Shown: piece after piece, positions 24,166 through 36,700 of the stretch
Layout of the letters: each line of letters opens with the position of its first letter
Position numbering within the stretch: position 1 is the first letter of the stretch
NCBI RefSeq assembly: GCF_000768685.1
Contig: NZ_AVPK01000006.1
Span: forward strand, 124,001 to 188,000
Direction of reading: 5' to 3'
DNA from: Knoellia subterranea KCTC 19937
Lineage (GTDB): Bacteria > Actinomycetota > Actinomycetes > Actinomycetales > Dermatophilaceae
DNA length: 64,000 nucleotides
The notes under the pieces: model-generated
What the model saw: only the letters and a program-made list of their open reading frames with translations
Databases searched by the model: none
Told to the model about the DNA's origin: nothing
Made by a program: the position numbers and the translations under genes

Positions 24166-24223
24166 CGTATGCCGTCCGCTCCCGTTACGTTGGAGGCTGC
24201 GGACCCGGGCCACACGGCATACG
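24166..24223. repeat. Inverted 10-bp pair containing GTATGCCG
   Basis: CGTATGCCGT (24166-24175) and ACGGCATACG (24214-24223), 38-nt spacer, in the divergent promoter region between ugpA and the osmoprotectant transporter operon. Confidence 0.5.
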
Positions 24224-24265
24224 GGAAAGCAGGTGCTCGACCGACAGCGAACGTGAGGGATGCGC

Positions 24266-25384
24266 ATGATCCGGTTCGACAACGTGACGAAGCAGTATCC
24301 CGGAGGGACGGTCGCCGTCGACGACCTCAGTCTCACCGCGCCGACCGGTCGGATCACGGTGTTCGTCGGGCCGTCCGGATGTGGCAAGACGACGTCGCTG
24401 CGGATGATCAACCGGATGATCGAGCCGACGACCGGGACGATCAGCCTCGACGGCCAGGACACGGCCACGATGAACGAGGCCGAGCTGCGGCGCGGGATCG
24501 GCTACGTCATCCAGCACGCGGGGCTCTTCCCGCACCGCACCGTCCTCGACAACGTGGGGACCGTGCCGCGACTCCTCGGGTGGGACAAGAAGGAGACCCG
24601 CGAACGATCGCGCGAGTTGCTGGCCCGCGTGGGGTTGGCCCCCGAGCTCGCCGATCGCTATCCGTCACAGTTGTCCGGTGGCCAGCAGCAACGCGTCGGA
24701 GTGGCCCGGGCGCTCGCGGCGGACCCGCCGGTCATGCTCATGGATGAGCCCTTCAGCGCGGTGGATCCCGTTGTGCGAGAGCAACTTCAGGACGTATTCC
24801 TGGACCTCCAGGGTGAATTGGGCAAGACGATCATCTTCGTCACCCACGACATCGACGAGGCGATCAAGCTGGGTGACCAGGTGGCGGTGCTGCGCGTCGG
24901 CGGCAAGCTCGCGCAGATCTCCGACCCCGCCTATCTGCTGGCGCACCCGGTCGACGACTTCGTCGCGGACTTCGTGGGGCGCGACCGTGGCTATCGGTCG
25001 CTGCAGTTCCAGCCGACTCCGCGGCTGCCGTTGGCGAACGAGCGCACGGTGGTGCTCGGGGAGTCGGTCGCTGACCTGTCGGTGCCGTGGGTGCTCGTCG
25101 TCGATGACGCCCACCGGCCGCTGGGCTGGGTCGAACCCTCGCGGATCGACGCGGAGGTCCGAACGGAGCACCTGCACCGCGGTGGCACGGTCGCGCGGGC
25201 ATCCGGTTCGTTGCGCGGGGCTCTCGATGCGGCGTTGTCCTCGCCATCGCGTCGCGGCGTCATCGTCGACGACTCCGGTGAGCTCGTGGGCACGGTGCGC
25301 GCGCACGAGGTGCTGTCCCTGATCGAGGCCGCCGACCGTCCCGACGAGGATCGAGCCAGCGCACTCGCAGAGGAAGGCTCCTGA
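24266..25384 (+). CDS. Osmoprotectant ABC transporter, ATP-binding subunit (OpuCA/ProV type)
   Basis: A 372-residue ABC ATPase: Walker A GPSGCGKTT, Q-loop, signature LSGGQQQRVG, Walker B VMLMDEPF and His in VTHDIDEA. The C-terminal ~130 residues form a degenerate CBS-like pair (VPWVLVVDDAHRPLGWV and GVIVDDSGELVGTVRAHEVL). In OpuA/OpuC-type importers these sense ionic strength. ATG 24266 is preferred over ATG 24260 because GAGGG would then be 5 nt upstream. First gene of a four-gene importer for glycine betaine, choline or related osmolytes. Confidence 0.92.
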   Translation: MIRFDNVTKQYPGGTVAVDDLSLTAPTGRITVFVGPSGCGKTTSLRMINRMIEPTTGTISLDGQDTATMNEAELRRGIGYVIQHAGLFPHRTVLDNVGTVPRLLGWDKKETRERSRELLARVGLAPELADRYPSQLSGGQQQRVGVARALAADPPVMLMDEPFSAVDPVVREQLQDVFLDLQGELGKTIIFVTHDIDEAIKLGDQVAVLRVGGKLAQISDPAYLLAHPVDDFVADFVGRDRGYRSLQFQPTPRLPLANERTVVLGESVADLSVPWVLVVDDAHRPLGWVEPSRIDAEVRTEHLHRGGTVARASGSLRGALDAALSSPSRRGVIVDDSGELVGTVRAHEVLSLIEAADRPDEDRASALAEEGS

Positions 25385-25388
25385 GGTC

Positions 25389-26036
25389 ATGACCTGGGTC
25401 AACGACCACTGGGACGAGATCTTCACGTTGGCACGCAGCCACGTGTGGCTCGCGGGGCTGCCGCTGATCCTGGGGCTGCTCATCGCCCTGCCTCTGGGTT
25501 GGGCGGCGCGGCGGTGGACCCGGGTCTATCCCGTGCTCATCTCGACGTCCGGGCTGCTCTACACGATTCCGTCCCTCGCGCTCTTCGTGATGATGCCGCT
25601 CATCATCGGGACGAAGGTGCTCGACCCGATCAACGTCGTCGTGGCGATGACGATCTACACCGTCGCCCTGCTCGTGCGCACGGTCGCCGACGGGCTGGGC
25701 TCCGTGCCCGACGACGTGCTCCAGGCCGCCCGGGCCATGGGCTATCGCGGGTTCCGCCGGTTCTTCGGGGTCGAACTGCCACTGGCCGTGCCGGTCATCG
25801 CGGCCGGGCTGCGGGTTGCGGCCGTCTCCAACGTCAGCATCGTCTCGGTCGCCTCCCTCATCGGCGTCTCCCAGCTCGGCAACCTGCTCACCGACGGATA
25901 CGACCGCTTCATCACCGAGGAGATCCTCGCCGGCATCGTCGCCTGCGTCGTGCTGGCCCTGATCTTCGACGGACTCATCCTGCTCGGGCAGCGGCTGCTG
26001 ACACCGTGGCTGCGCGCACAGGGGGCGCGGTCATGA
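25389..26036 (+). CDS. Osmoprotectant ABC permease 1 (OpuCB/ProW type)
   Basis: A 215-residue permease with about six helices. LYTIPSLALFVMMPLIIGTK and the EAA loop PDDVLQAARAMGYRGFRRFFGVELPL follow the OpuCB/OpuCD pattern. Starts 4 nt after the ATPase gene stop and overlaps the next permease by 4 nt (ATGA). Together with the second permease it forms the membrane channel. Confidence 0.92.
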   Translation: MTWVNDHWDEIFTLARSHVWLAGLPLILGLLIALPLGWAARRWTRVYPVLISTSGLLYTIPSLALFVMMPLIIGTKVLDPINVVVAMTIYTVALLVRTVADGLGSVPDDVLQAARAMGYRGFRRFFGVELPLAVPVIAAGLRVAAVSNVSIVSVASLIGVSQLGNLLTDGYDRFITEEILAGIVACVVLALIFDGLILLGQRLLTPWLRAQGARS

Positions 26037-26812
26037 TCGGCAGCATCCTCGAGTGGCTCACCTCGGCGGACACGTGGTCGGGGGACTCCGGTCTCGGAGC
26101 CCGATTGGTGCAGCACCTCTGGTACTCCCTCCTCGCCGTCGTGATCGCCGCCGTCATCGCCATCCCGTTGGGGCTGTGGGTCGGTCACACCGGACGCGCG
26201 CGGTGGCTCGTGACTCTGGCCAACTCCCTGCGTGCCGTGCCGACGCTCGGCCTGCTCTTCGCAGTGGCGTTGTGGCTCGGCCCGAAATTCACGTCCGACC
26301 TCGCCTTCCTCATTCCCAGCGTGGTCGTCCTCGTCGTCCTCGTCATCCCGCCCATCCTTTCCGGCGTGTATGCCGGTGTCGAGGCTGTCGATCCCGCCGC
26401 CCGTGACGCTGCGCGCGGAATGGGGATGACCGGGGCCGAAGTCGTCCGTCAGGTCGAGATCCCCAATGCGCTGCCGCTCATGCTGTCCGGCCTGCGGTCG
26501 GCGTTCCTCCAGGTCATCGCGACGGCGACGGTCGCGGCATACGTCGGTCTGGGCGGCCTCGGCCGCTATCTCATCGACGGACTCAAGACCGGCGACTACG
26601 TCTCCACGGCCGGTGGAGCGCTCGTCGTGTCGTTGCTGGCGCTCGCCGTCGACGGGGTTCTGGCCCTCATCCAACGTCTCGTCGTCTCGCCGGGTCTGAC
26701 CGGCAAGGCCTCGTTGACCCGTCGACGTGGAATGTCGGCGGTCAGTGCTGAAGTTGCATCAAGCGACGGCGGCTCCCCGCTGCCCGAAACCAACCGAAGG
26801 ATCTCCTCATGA
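26033..26812 (+). CDS. Osmoprotectant ABC permease 2 (OpuCD type)
   Basis: A 259-residue permease paralogous to the preceding one: LRAVPTLGLLFAVALWLGPK and EAA loop DPAARDAARGMGMTGAEVVRQVEIP. ATG 26033 is in the stop of permease 1 (ATGA) and its own end overlaps the binding-protein start (ATGA). The ~35-residue hydrophilic C-terminal extension (TRRRGMSAVSAEVASSDGG) is longer than usual and lies in the cytoplasm. Both permeases being separate distinguishes this OpuC-type system from fused OpuA types. Confidence 0.92.
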   Translation: MIGSILEWLTSADTWSGDSGLGARLVQHLWYSLLAVVIAAVIAIPLGLWVGHTGRARWLVTLANSLRAVPTLGLLFAVALWLGPKFTSDLAFLIPSVVVLVVLVIPPILSGVYAGVEAVDPAARDAARGMGMTGAEVVRQVEIPNALPLMLSGLRSAFLQVIATATVAAYVGLGGLGRYLIDGLKTGDYVSTAGGALVVSLLALAVDGVLALIQRLVVSPGLTGKASLTRRRGMSAVSAEVASSDGGSPLPETNRRISS

Positions 26813-27726
26813 AGCGCATGACCTCCGTCCTGGCACTCACCACTGCAGCGATCCTCGGACTGTCGGCCTGTGGCGGTGGCGGCGACCCGCTCTCCTCGGA
26901 CACCCCGGCTGCCAGCGGGTCGTCCTCGTCCGGCGGCGCAGTTGTCATCGGCTCCGCCGACTTCCCCGAGTCCGAGCTCCTCGCCGAGATCTATGCCGGC
27001 GCGCTCAAGGCCAAGGGCATCAACGCCTCCACGAAGCCGCGCATCGGTTCGCGCGAGATCTACCTCAAGGCGCTTGAGGACGGGTCGATCCAGGCCATCC
27101 CGGAGTACACCGGAGCCCTCGGGTTCTTCTATGACAAGAACTTCAAGGAGACCGACCCCGACAAGGTCTACTCGGCCGTCGAGGGCCTCCTGCCCGCGAA
27201 CTTCGCGATGCTCGAGAAGTCCGCTGCCGAGGACAACGACTCGATCGTCGTGACCAAGGCGACTGCCGATTCCAAGTCCCTCAAGACCATCGCCGACCTC
27301 AAGGCCTCCGCCGGTGAGATGACGCTTGGCGCACCCCCGGAGTTCGAGAAGCGTCCGCAGGGAATCCCGGGTCTGACGGCGACCTATGGCGTGACGTTCA
27401 AGTCGTTCCGTCCGCTCACGGGTCAGGCGCTTGTCCAGGCCCTGAAGAACGGACAGGTCGACGCAGCCAACATCTTCACGACCGACCCGTCGATCGCGGA
27501 AAACGGCTTCGTCTCGCTCGAGGACACCCAGAAGCTGTTCGGCTCGCAGAACATCGTCCCTCTCGTCGCCAAGGACCGCGCCGAGGAGTTGGCGCCCGCC
27601 CTCAACGCCGTGTCGGCCGCGCTGACCACCGAGGTCATCTCGGGGCTGCTCAAGCAGACCGTGACGGACAAGAAGGACGCCAAGGACGTCGCCGCCGAGT
27701 TCCTCAAGGCCAACAACCTCGGCTGA
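26809..27726 (+). CDS. Osmoprotectant-binding lipoprotein (OpuCC/ProX type)
   Basis: A 305-residue substrate-binding protein with lipobox LGLSAC (Cys about residue 21) and a Ser/Gly linker. The mature domain shows the OpuAC/QAT fold: IGSADFPESELLAEIYAGAL, GSREIYLKALEDGSIQAIPEYTGAL and QVDAANIFTTDPSIAENGFVSLED. Quaternary-amine binders of this class use aromatic cages; several Tyr/Phe are present but cannot be assigned. It completes the ATPase-permease-permease-binder operon. A long hairpin follows the stop. Confidence 0.92.
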   Translation: MKRMTSVLALTTAAILGLSACGGGGDPLSSDTPAASGSSSSGGAVVIGSADFPESELLAEIYAGALKAKGINASTKPRIGSREIYLKALEDGSIQAIPEYTGALGFFYDKNFKETDPDKVYSAVEGLLPANFAMLEKSAAEDNDSIVVTKATADSKSLKTIADLKASAGEMTLGAPPEFEKRPQGIPGLTATYGVTFKSFRPLTGQALVQALKNGQVDAANIFTTDPSIAENGFVSLEDTQKLFGSQNIVPLVAKDRAEELAPALNAVSAALTTEVISGLLKQTVTDKKDAKDVAAEFLKANNLG

Positions 27727-27734
27727 CTTGCTGG

Positions 27735-27813
27735 CGCGGATCGTGAATAGTGCCGCGCACGCTCAGTTGCTCCTTCGTCGCAAACGCGTGCACGGCACTA
27801 TTCACGATCCGCG
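27735..27813. terminator. 21-bp hairpin shared by convergent gene ends
   Basis: The 21-bp arm CGCGGATCGTGAATAGTGCC(G) at 27735-27755 pairs perfectly with 27793-27813; an inner GCACGC/GCGTGC pair extends the stem. The stop codon of thiD (27802-27804) lies inside the right arm. Confidence 0.7.
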
Positions 27814-28782
27814 AACGTCTGCGGTCGGGCTCACTGCCCGGCCTTGTGCGCGAAGCTGATCGGTCGACTTCGGCTCTGCGCCCTCGTCGGACGGTCTGGT
27901 CGGCCAGCGGGACTGCCAAGCGTGGTGGACGGGGCCGGGGCCGGAGCCGATGGTGAGATCGTCGGCGTGACGGAGTGCCCCCGTCAGGTAGTCCTTGGCC
28001 GCCTGCACCGCGGGCAGCCACTCCTCGTGCCGGGGCCGGAGGGCGGCGATGGCCGAGCTCAAGGTGCAGCCGGTGCCGTGGGTGTTCGTCGTTGCCACGC
28101 GCGGCGCACTCAGTTCGTGCGTGCCCGCAGCGTCGGCCCAGACATCGACGGCGGACGGTCCTTCGAGGTGCCCGCCCTTGAGGAGGACCCGAGGCGCGCC
28201 CGCATCGAGCAGTGCCTCGGCCTGGCCGTGCAGTTCGGCGACGTCACGGGCCTCGGCGCGGCCCAACAGGGCTGCGGCCTCGGGGACGTTCGGGGTGACG
28301 ACAGAGCACAGCGGCAGCAACGCGCGCATCGCCTCGAGGGCCGCCTCGTCGAGGAGGCGTGAGCCGGACGTCGACACCATGACGGGGTCGAGCACGACGG
28401 ATATGCCACGCAAGGACTCGAACCCCCGCAGCGCGGCAGCGACGACCTCGATGACGTCGGCACCGGCCAGCATCCCGATCTTCACTGCGTCGACGGCGAC
28501 GTCGGCCAGCAGGGTCTCGAGCTGCTCCGCGACGAAGGCAGGCGGGACGGTGTGGACGCCCGTCACGCCCGTCGTCGCCTGAGCCGTGAGAGCGGTGATG
28601 ACCGTCGTGCCGAAGGCGCCGAGAGCGGCGAACGTCTTGAGGTCCGCCTGGATGCCCGCACCACCTGACGGGTCGCTCCCCGCGATCGACAACGCAACCA
28701 CCTGCGATGGGTTCGCCTGTCCCGCAACGGAACTCACGGCATACACAGGATCGGGACCGGTGACCACGCTGGGGGGTGCCAT
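27802..28782 (-). CDS. thiD: Hydroxymethylpyrimidine/phosphomethylpyrimidine kinase
   Basis: A 326-residue ribokinase-fold kinase that phosphorylates HMP and then HMP-P for thiamine synthesis. Motifs: SIAGSDPSGGAGIQADLKTF, TALTAQATTGVTGVH, VVLDPVMVSTSG, VTPNVPEAA and anion-hole/catalytic NTHGTGCTLSSAIAA. The C-terminal ~55 residues beyond the kinase core are polar and not conserved. TACCTT lies 6 nt before ATG 28782 on the minus strand, suggesting a leaderless transcript that does not include the TPP riboswitch of the divergent thiC operon. Confidence 0.95.
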   Translation of the reverse strand: MAPPSVVTGPDPVYAVSSVAGQANPSQVVALSIAGSDPSGGAGIQADLKTFAALGAFGTTVITALTAQATTGVTGVHTVPPAFVAEQLETLLADVAVDAVKIGMLAGADVIEVVAAALRGFESLRGISVVLDPVMVSTSGSRLLDEAALEAMRALLPLCSVVTPNVPEAAALLGRAEARDVAELHGQAEALLDAGAPRVLLKGGHLEGPSAVDVWADAAGTHELSAPRVATTNTHGTGCTLSSAIAALRPRHEEWLPAVQAAKDYLTGALRHADDLTIGSGPGPVHHAWQSRWPTRPSDEGAEPKSTDQLRAQGRAVSPTADVRGS

Positions 28783-28788
28783 GCCGAC

Positions 28789-28794
28789 AAGGTA
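28789..28794 (-). promoter_or_regulatory. -10 element of thiD (leaderless)
   Basis: TACCTT on the minus strand, 6 nt before the thiD ATG. Confidence 0.5.
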
Positions 28795-28804
28795 GCGGTG
28801 GCGC

Positions 28805-32057
<3,253 letters not shown>

Positions 32058-32065
<8 letters not shown>

Positions 32066-32870
32066 CCCGACCGACCTGCGCCGGGAGGTGGCCCTGGCCA
32101 TCTCCCGGCTGCGGGATCGCGCACCGCTCGTCCACGCGATCACCGGCAGCGCGACGCAGGGCCTCGTCGCCGATGGGCTGCTCGCGGCGGGTGCCAGGCC
32201 GATGCTCACGTCGACCCTCGCCGAGGCACCCACACTTGTCCGCGGCGCGAATTCTCTTCTCGTCAACCTCGGTTCGCTCTCCACCGACGCACGCGAAGCG
32301 GCAGTCCCGACGGTTCAACAGGCTCGGGCGGACGGCATACCGTGGGTTCTCGATCCAACCGCCATCGGAGTGGCGCCGATCCGCACACCCCTCGCGCGCG
32401 AACTCGTGGCACGACGCCCAATTGCTGTGCGCGGCAACGCTTCCGAGATCCTCGCGCTGTGGGAGACAGACTCTCGGTATGCCGTCCGCGGCCCGGACAG
32501 CACCGCCTCACCGGACGCTGCGATCGAGTCCGCGAAGGCGTTGGCCCGGGCCCACGGGTGCGTCGTCGCGGTGTCCGGGCCGGTCGATGTCGTGACCGAT
32601 GGGGTGCAGGTCGTGCGCGTGGCGAACGGCCGCTCGCTGCTGACCAGGGTGTCCGGCACGGGGTGCCTGCTCGGAGCGCTGACCGCGGCGTCCGTGGTGG
32701 GGGCGTCATCGGTGCTCGGTGCGGTGGTCGCGGCGACGGCACTCCTCACCTGTGCGGCCGATCGAACGTCTGCAGCGGGACCTGGGTCGTTCCGGATCGA
32801 GCTGCTCGACGCGCTGGCGGAGATCGGGCCCGACGAGGTTGCGGAGGCGGTGGACCTGCGATGCGAGTGA
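32058..32870 (+). CDS. thiM: Hydroxyethylthiazole kinase
   Basis: A 270-residue ribokinase-like enzyme phosphorylating the thiazole alcohol for salvage. LVHAITGSATQGLVADGLLAAGARPML is the divergent N-terminal substrate region, with NLGSLSTDAREA, DPTAIGVAPIRT, IRGN-like AVRGNASEIL and the catalytic VSGTGCLLGALTAA. ATG 32058 lies within the MFS gene end. The first helix lacks the common VxMNxxAN string of thiM, so substrate range may differ slightly, but the active-site Cys of GTGC is present. Confidence 0.9.
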
Positions 32871-33523
32871 CGCCCGACTGGAGGCTGCAGTTCGTCACGT
32901 CCGGCAGCGGCGACCGCACGGTCGCGGCCGCGGTCGCCGCCGCGCGCGGAGGTGCCGGGATCGTCCAGGTGCGTGCCAAGGAGCTGCTCGGTGGTGAACT
33001 GCTCGAGCTCGTATGCCGGGTGGCCGACGCCGTCGCGGCCGCCGCGCCGTCGTCGCTGGTCACGGTCAACGACCGCGTCGACGTCGCCGTTGCTGCGCGG
33101 CGTCGTGGGGCGCGTGTGCATGGCGTTCACCTTGGCCAGGCGGACTTTCCGGTGGACGAGGCACGGTGGCTGCTCGGGGAGGGTGCCCTTGTCGGACTCA
33201 CGGCGGGGACGCTCGACTTCGCGCGCGAGGCCGAGAGTCGGGTGGGCGCGGGGCGGCCGGACTACCTCGGTGCCGGACCGTTTCGGCCGACCCCGACCAA
33301 GGACGTCGGACGGCCGCCGGTTGGGCTCGCGGGGTACCGCGATCTGGTGGCGGCGACGTCACTCCCGGTGGTGGCGATCGGCGACGTCCGCAGGGGCGAC
33401 GTCGCCGACCTCGCCACCACCGGCGTGGCGGGGGTGGCCATGGTGCGCGAGGTCATGGAGGCGACGGACGCCGAGGGGCTCGTGTGCGAGTGCCTCGCCA
33501 CGTGGGACGGCACGCGCAGCTGA
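32861..33523 (+). CDS. thiE: Thiamine-phosphate synthase
   Basis: A 220-residue TIM-barrel enzyme joining HMP-PP and thiazole phosphate. Motifs: GAGIVQVRAKEL, VNDRVDVAVAA, GVHLGQADFPVDEAR, YLGAGPFRPTPTKD and LPVVAIGDV. It overlaps thiM by 10 nt. Together with thiD across the promoter region, the locus makes the pyrimidine and salvages the thiazole; thiazole synthesis genes (thiG, thiS, thiO) are not here. Confidence 0.95.
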   Translation: MRVTPDWRLQFVTSGSGDRTVAAAVAAARGGAGIVQVRAKELLGGELLELVCRVADAVAAAAPSSLVTVNDRVDVAVAARRRGARVHGVHLGQADFPVDEARWLLGEGALVGLTAGTLDFAREAESRVGAGRPDYLGAGPFRPTPTKDVGRPPVGLAGYRDLVAATSLPVVAIGDVRRGDVADLATTGVAGVAMVREVMEATDAEGLVCECLATWDGTRS

Positions 33524-33669
33524 ACTCGGGTCCCGGCGGCTGAATCCGGGAGGTGGGGGCGGGCACGGCGTGCGGCAATCGGGAGAGGGGCTGCGTTCGG
33601 CTGTGCGGTGATGTGGCTCGTCGGCACAGGCAGACGGTCGTTTGCCGCGCGCCGTGCTCGCCAGAACAA

Positions 33670-33705
33670 GAGTGGCCCCGCCGACGGGTGTCGGCGGGGC
33701 CACTC
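33670..33705. terminator. Perfect 16-bp hairpin between thiE and etfD ends
   Basis: GAGTGGCCCCGCCGAC (33670-33685) and complement (33690-33705), 4-nt loop. Serves one or both convergent genes. The rest of 33524-33720 shows nothing recognisable. Confidence 0.8.
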
Positions 33706-33720
33706 ATGCGCGGTGCTGGA

Positions 33721-36700
33721 TCAGTCCCACGGGTCGGGCGCGTTGAGCAGGTCGTCCGCGTTGGCGACCGGTGCCTCGGTGGAGGTGGCCGGTGCGGGCT
33801 TCTGCTCGTCTTCCTCTGCCTGGCTTGCCTCGGCTGCGGGCTCTTCGGCGGGAGCCTCGTCAGCGGGCTCCTCAGTTGAGGGCACCTCTGCCGGAGCCTC
33901 GACCGCCGGCTCCTCGGCCTCGGCCTCGGCCTCGGGTGCTGGCGTCTCGGCGGGTGCGGAGGCGGCCGGCGTTGACGGCTCGTCCCACGGGTCCGGGGCC
34001 GAGAAGAGGTCGTCCTGGACGGGCGCAGCCGGAGCCGCGGACGTCGTCGGAGCAGCGGACGTTTCGGCTGCGGGCTCCTCAACCTCATCCTCGGCGGCTG
34101 CCTCGGTCTCCGGCTCGGCTTCGGCGGGTGCCTTGGTCTGAGCCGTCGGGGTGGCGGGCTCGTCCCACGGGTCGACGTCGTCGGTGGAGACCGGTGCGAC
34201 AGGTGCCTCGGGCTTCGGCTCGGCTTCGGCGGGTGCCTCGGTCTGAGCCGCCGAGGTGGCGGGCTCGTCCCACGGGTCAACGTCGTCGGTGGCGACCGGT
34301 GCGGCGGATGCCTCGGTCTTGGCCTCGGCGGGGGCGGCCGGGGTGGCGGGCTCGTCCCAGGGGTCGACGTCGTCGGTGGAGACCGGTGCGACAGGTGCCT
34401 CGGGCTTCGGCTCGGCTTCGGCGGGTGCCTCGGTCTGAGCCGCCGAGGTGGCGGGCTCGTCCCACGGGTCAACGTCGTCGGTGGCGACCGGTGCGGCGGA
34501 TGCCTCGGTCTTGGCCTCGGCGGGGGCGGCCGGGGTGGCGGGCTCGTCCCAGGGGTCGACGTCGTCGGTGGAGACCGGTGCGACAGGTGCCTCGGGCTTC
34601 GGCTCGGCTTCGGCGGGTGCCTCGGTCTGAGCCGCCGAGGTGGCGGGCTCGTCCCACGGGTCGGCTTCGGCGGAAGCGGCCGGTGCGGGGGCTGCGGCTG
34701 CGGGAGCAGCGGGCTCGTCCCACGGGTCGGCTTCGGCGGAAGCGGCCGGTGCGGGGGCTGCGGCTGCGGGAGCAGCGGGCTCGTCCCACGGGTCGGCTTC
34801 GGCGGACGGAGCCGGTGCGGGAGTTGCAGCCGGAGCAGCGGCGGCGGGCTCGTCCCACGGGTCCGCCTCAGCCGACGCGGTCTCTACCGGCTTTGCGTCA
34901 CCAGCGGGAGCAAAGGCACTCCCCTCACCGGTACCCGACGAGCCCTGCTGCCCGGCATCGTCAGCAACGGCCTCGGCGACCACGGCAGCACCGGCGGCGG
35001 CCGCGGGAGCCGACTGGCCGGCATACGAGGACGCCTCGGAGGCGACCGAAGCCGCAGCCGACTCGTCCACGACAGCCTCGTCAGCAGCGCCGTCCTCCTG
35101 GCCGCGGCGCACCGCGGCGAGCAGCATCTGGGCGACGTCGACGACCTCGACATCCTCACCGACGCCCTCGGACTGCTTGGCCGTGAGGCCGTCCGAGATC
35201 ATGACGCGGCAGAACGGGCAGCCGATGGCGATGCGCTCGGCACCGGTGGCGAGTGCCTCCTCGGTGCGGTTCATGTTGATGCGACCGCCGAGCTTCTCCT
35301 CCATCCACATGCGGGCACCACCGGCGCCACAGCAGAACGACTTCTCCTTCGAGCGCTCCATCTCGCGCAGCTCGACGCCGGGGAGGGCGCCGATGAGTTC
35401 GCGGGGCGGGGCGTAGACGTTGTTGTGGCGACCGAGGTAGCACGGGTCGTGGTACGTCACGGTCGGCGCCGTGGACGCGGCGTTCTTCGCGGACGACATG
35501 CCGGGGGCGTCGGCCGGACGGGCCACGGGGACGAGCTTCTTGTCGCGCACGAGGCGGTTGAGGAGCTGCGTGTGGTGGACGACCTCGAACGTGCCGCCGA
35601 GGTCGGGGTACTCGTTCTTGATCGTGTTGAAGCAGTGGGCGCAGGTGACGACGATCTTCTGGACGCCGAGCTCACCCATGGTCTCGATGTTCTGCTGGGC
35701 GAGCATCGAGAAGAGGATCTCGTTGCCGGCGCGGCGGGCCGAGTCGCCGGTGCAGGTCTCGCCGTCGCCGAGGACGGCGAACGACACACCCGCGGTGTCG
35801 AGGAGTTCGGCCACGGCGCGGGAGGTCTTCTTGGCGCGGTCCTCGTAGGCGCCGGCGCAGCCGACCCAGAAGAGGTAGTCGACCTCCTCGGCGGACTCGA
35901 GATCCTTGCCGAGGACCTTGACGTCGAAGGGGAGGTCCTTGGCCCAGTCGAGGCGGGCGCGCGCACCCATGCCCCACGGGTTGCCCTTGGACTCGAGGTT
36001 CTTGAAGAGGCCGCCGAGCTCGGAGGGGAACGCCGACTCGATGAGCGTCTGGTAGCGGCGCATGTCGACGATGTGGTCGACGTGCTCGATGTCGACGGGG
36101 CACTGCTCGACGCAGGCGCCGCAGGTCGTGCAGGACCAGAGGACGTCCTCGTCGATGACGGCGTCGGGGCCGTGCGGGTTGTAGGCCGAGAGGGGGCTGT
36201 CGATGTCGTAACCCGTCGCTCCGATGAGCGGCATGTCGGCGAACTGCGTCAGCGCCGACGGCATCTCGGCCCGGGCCTCCTCGGAGGCCTGGATCCACGG
36301 CGACTTCGCGTTGGCGTGGTCACGCAGGGTCATCATGAGCAGCTTGGGGGAGAGCGGCTTGTCCGTGTTCCACGCGGGGCACTGCGACTGGCAGCGACCG
36401 CACTCGGTGCAGGTGGAGAAGTCGAGCAGGCCCTTCCACGTGAAGTCCTCGACCTTGCCGACACCGAGGATCGGCTCAGAATCAGACTCGGTGGCATCCT
36501 CCGAGTCTTCGGAGGCGGCCTCCATGGCTTCCATCGAGAAGGGGGTGCCGTCACCCATCGTCATCGGCTTGAGGTTGCCGAGGGCGGTGCGGCCAGAGGA
36601 CTCGCGCTTGAACCAGATGTTGGGGAAGGCGAGGAAGCGGTGCCACGCGACACCCATCGTGGGCGTGAGCGAGATGGTGATCATCCACGCGAACGAGATG

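Noticed and set aside
24266-25384. Missing ATPase of the ugp transporter
   Set aside because: It is divergent, coupled to its own two permeases and binder, and has the OpuCA-type CBS-like C-terminus.
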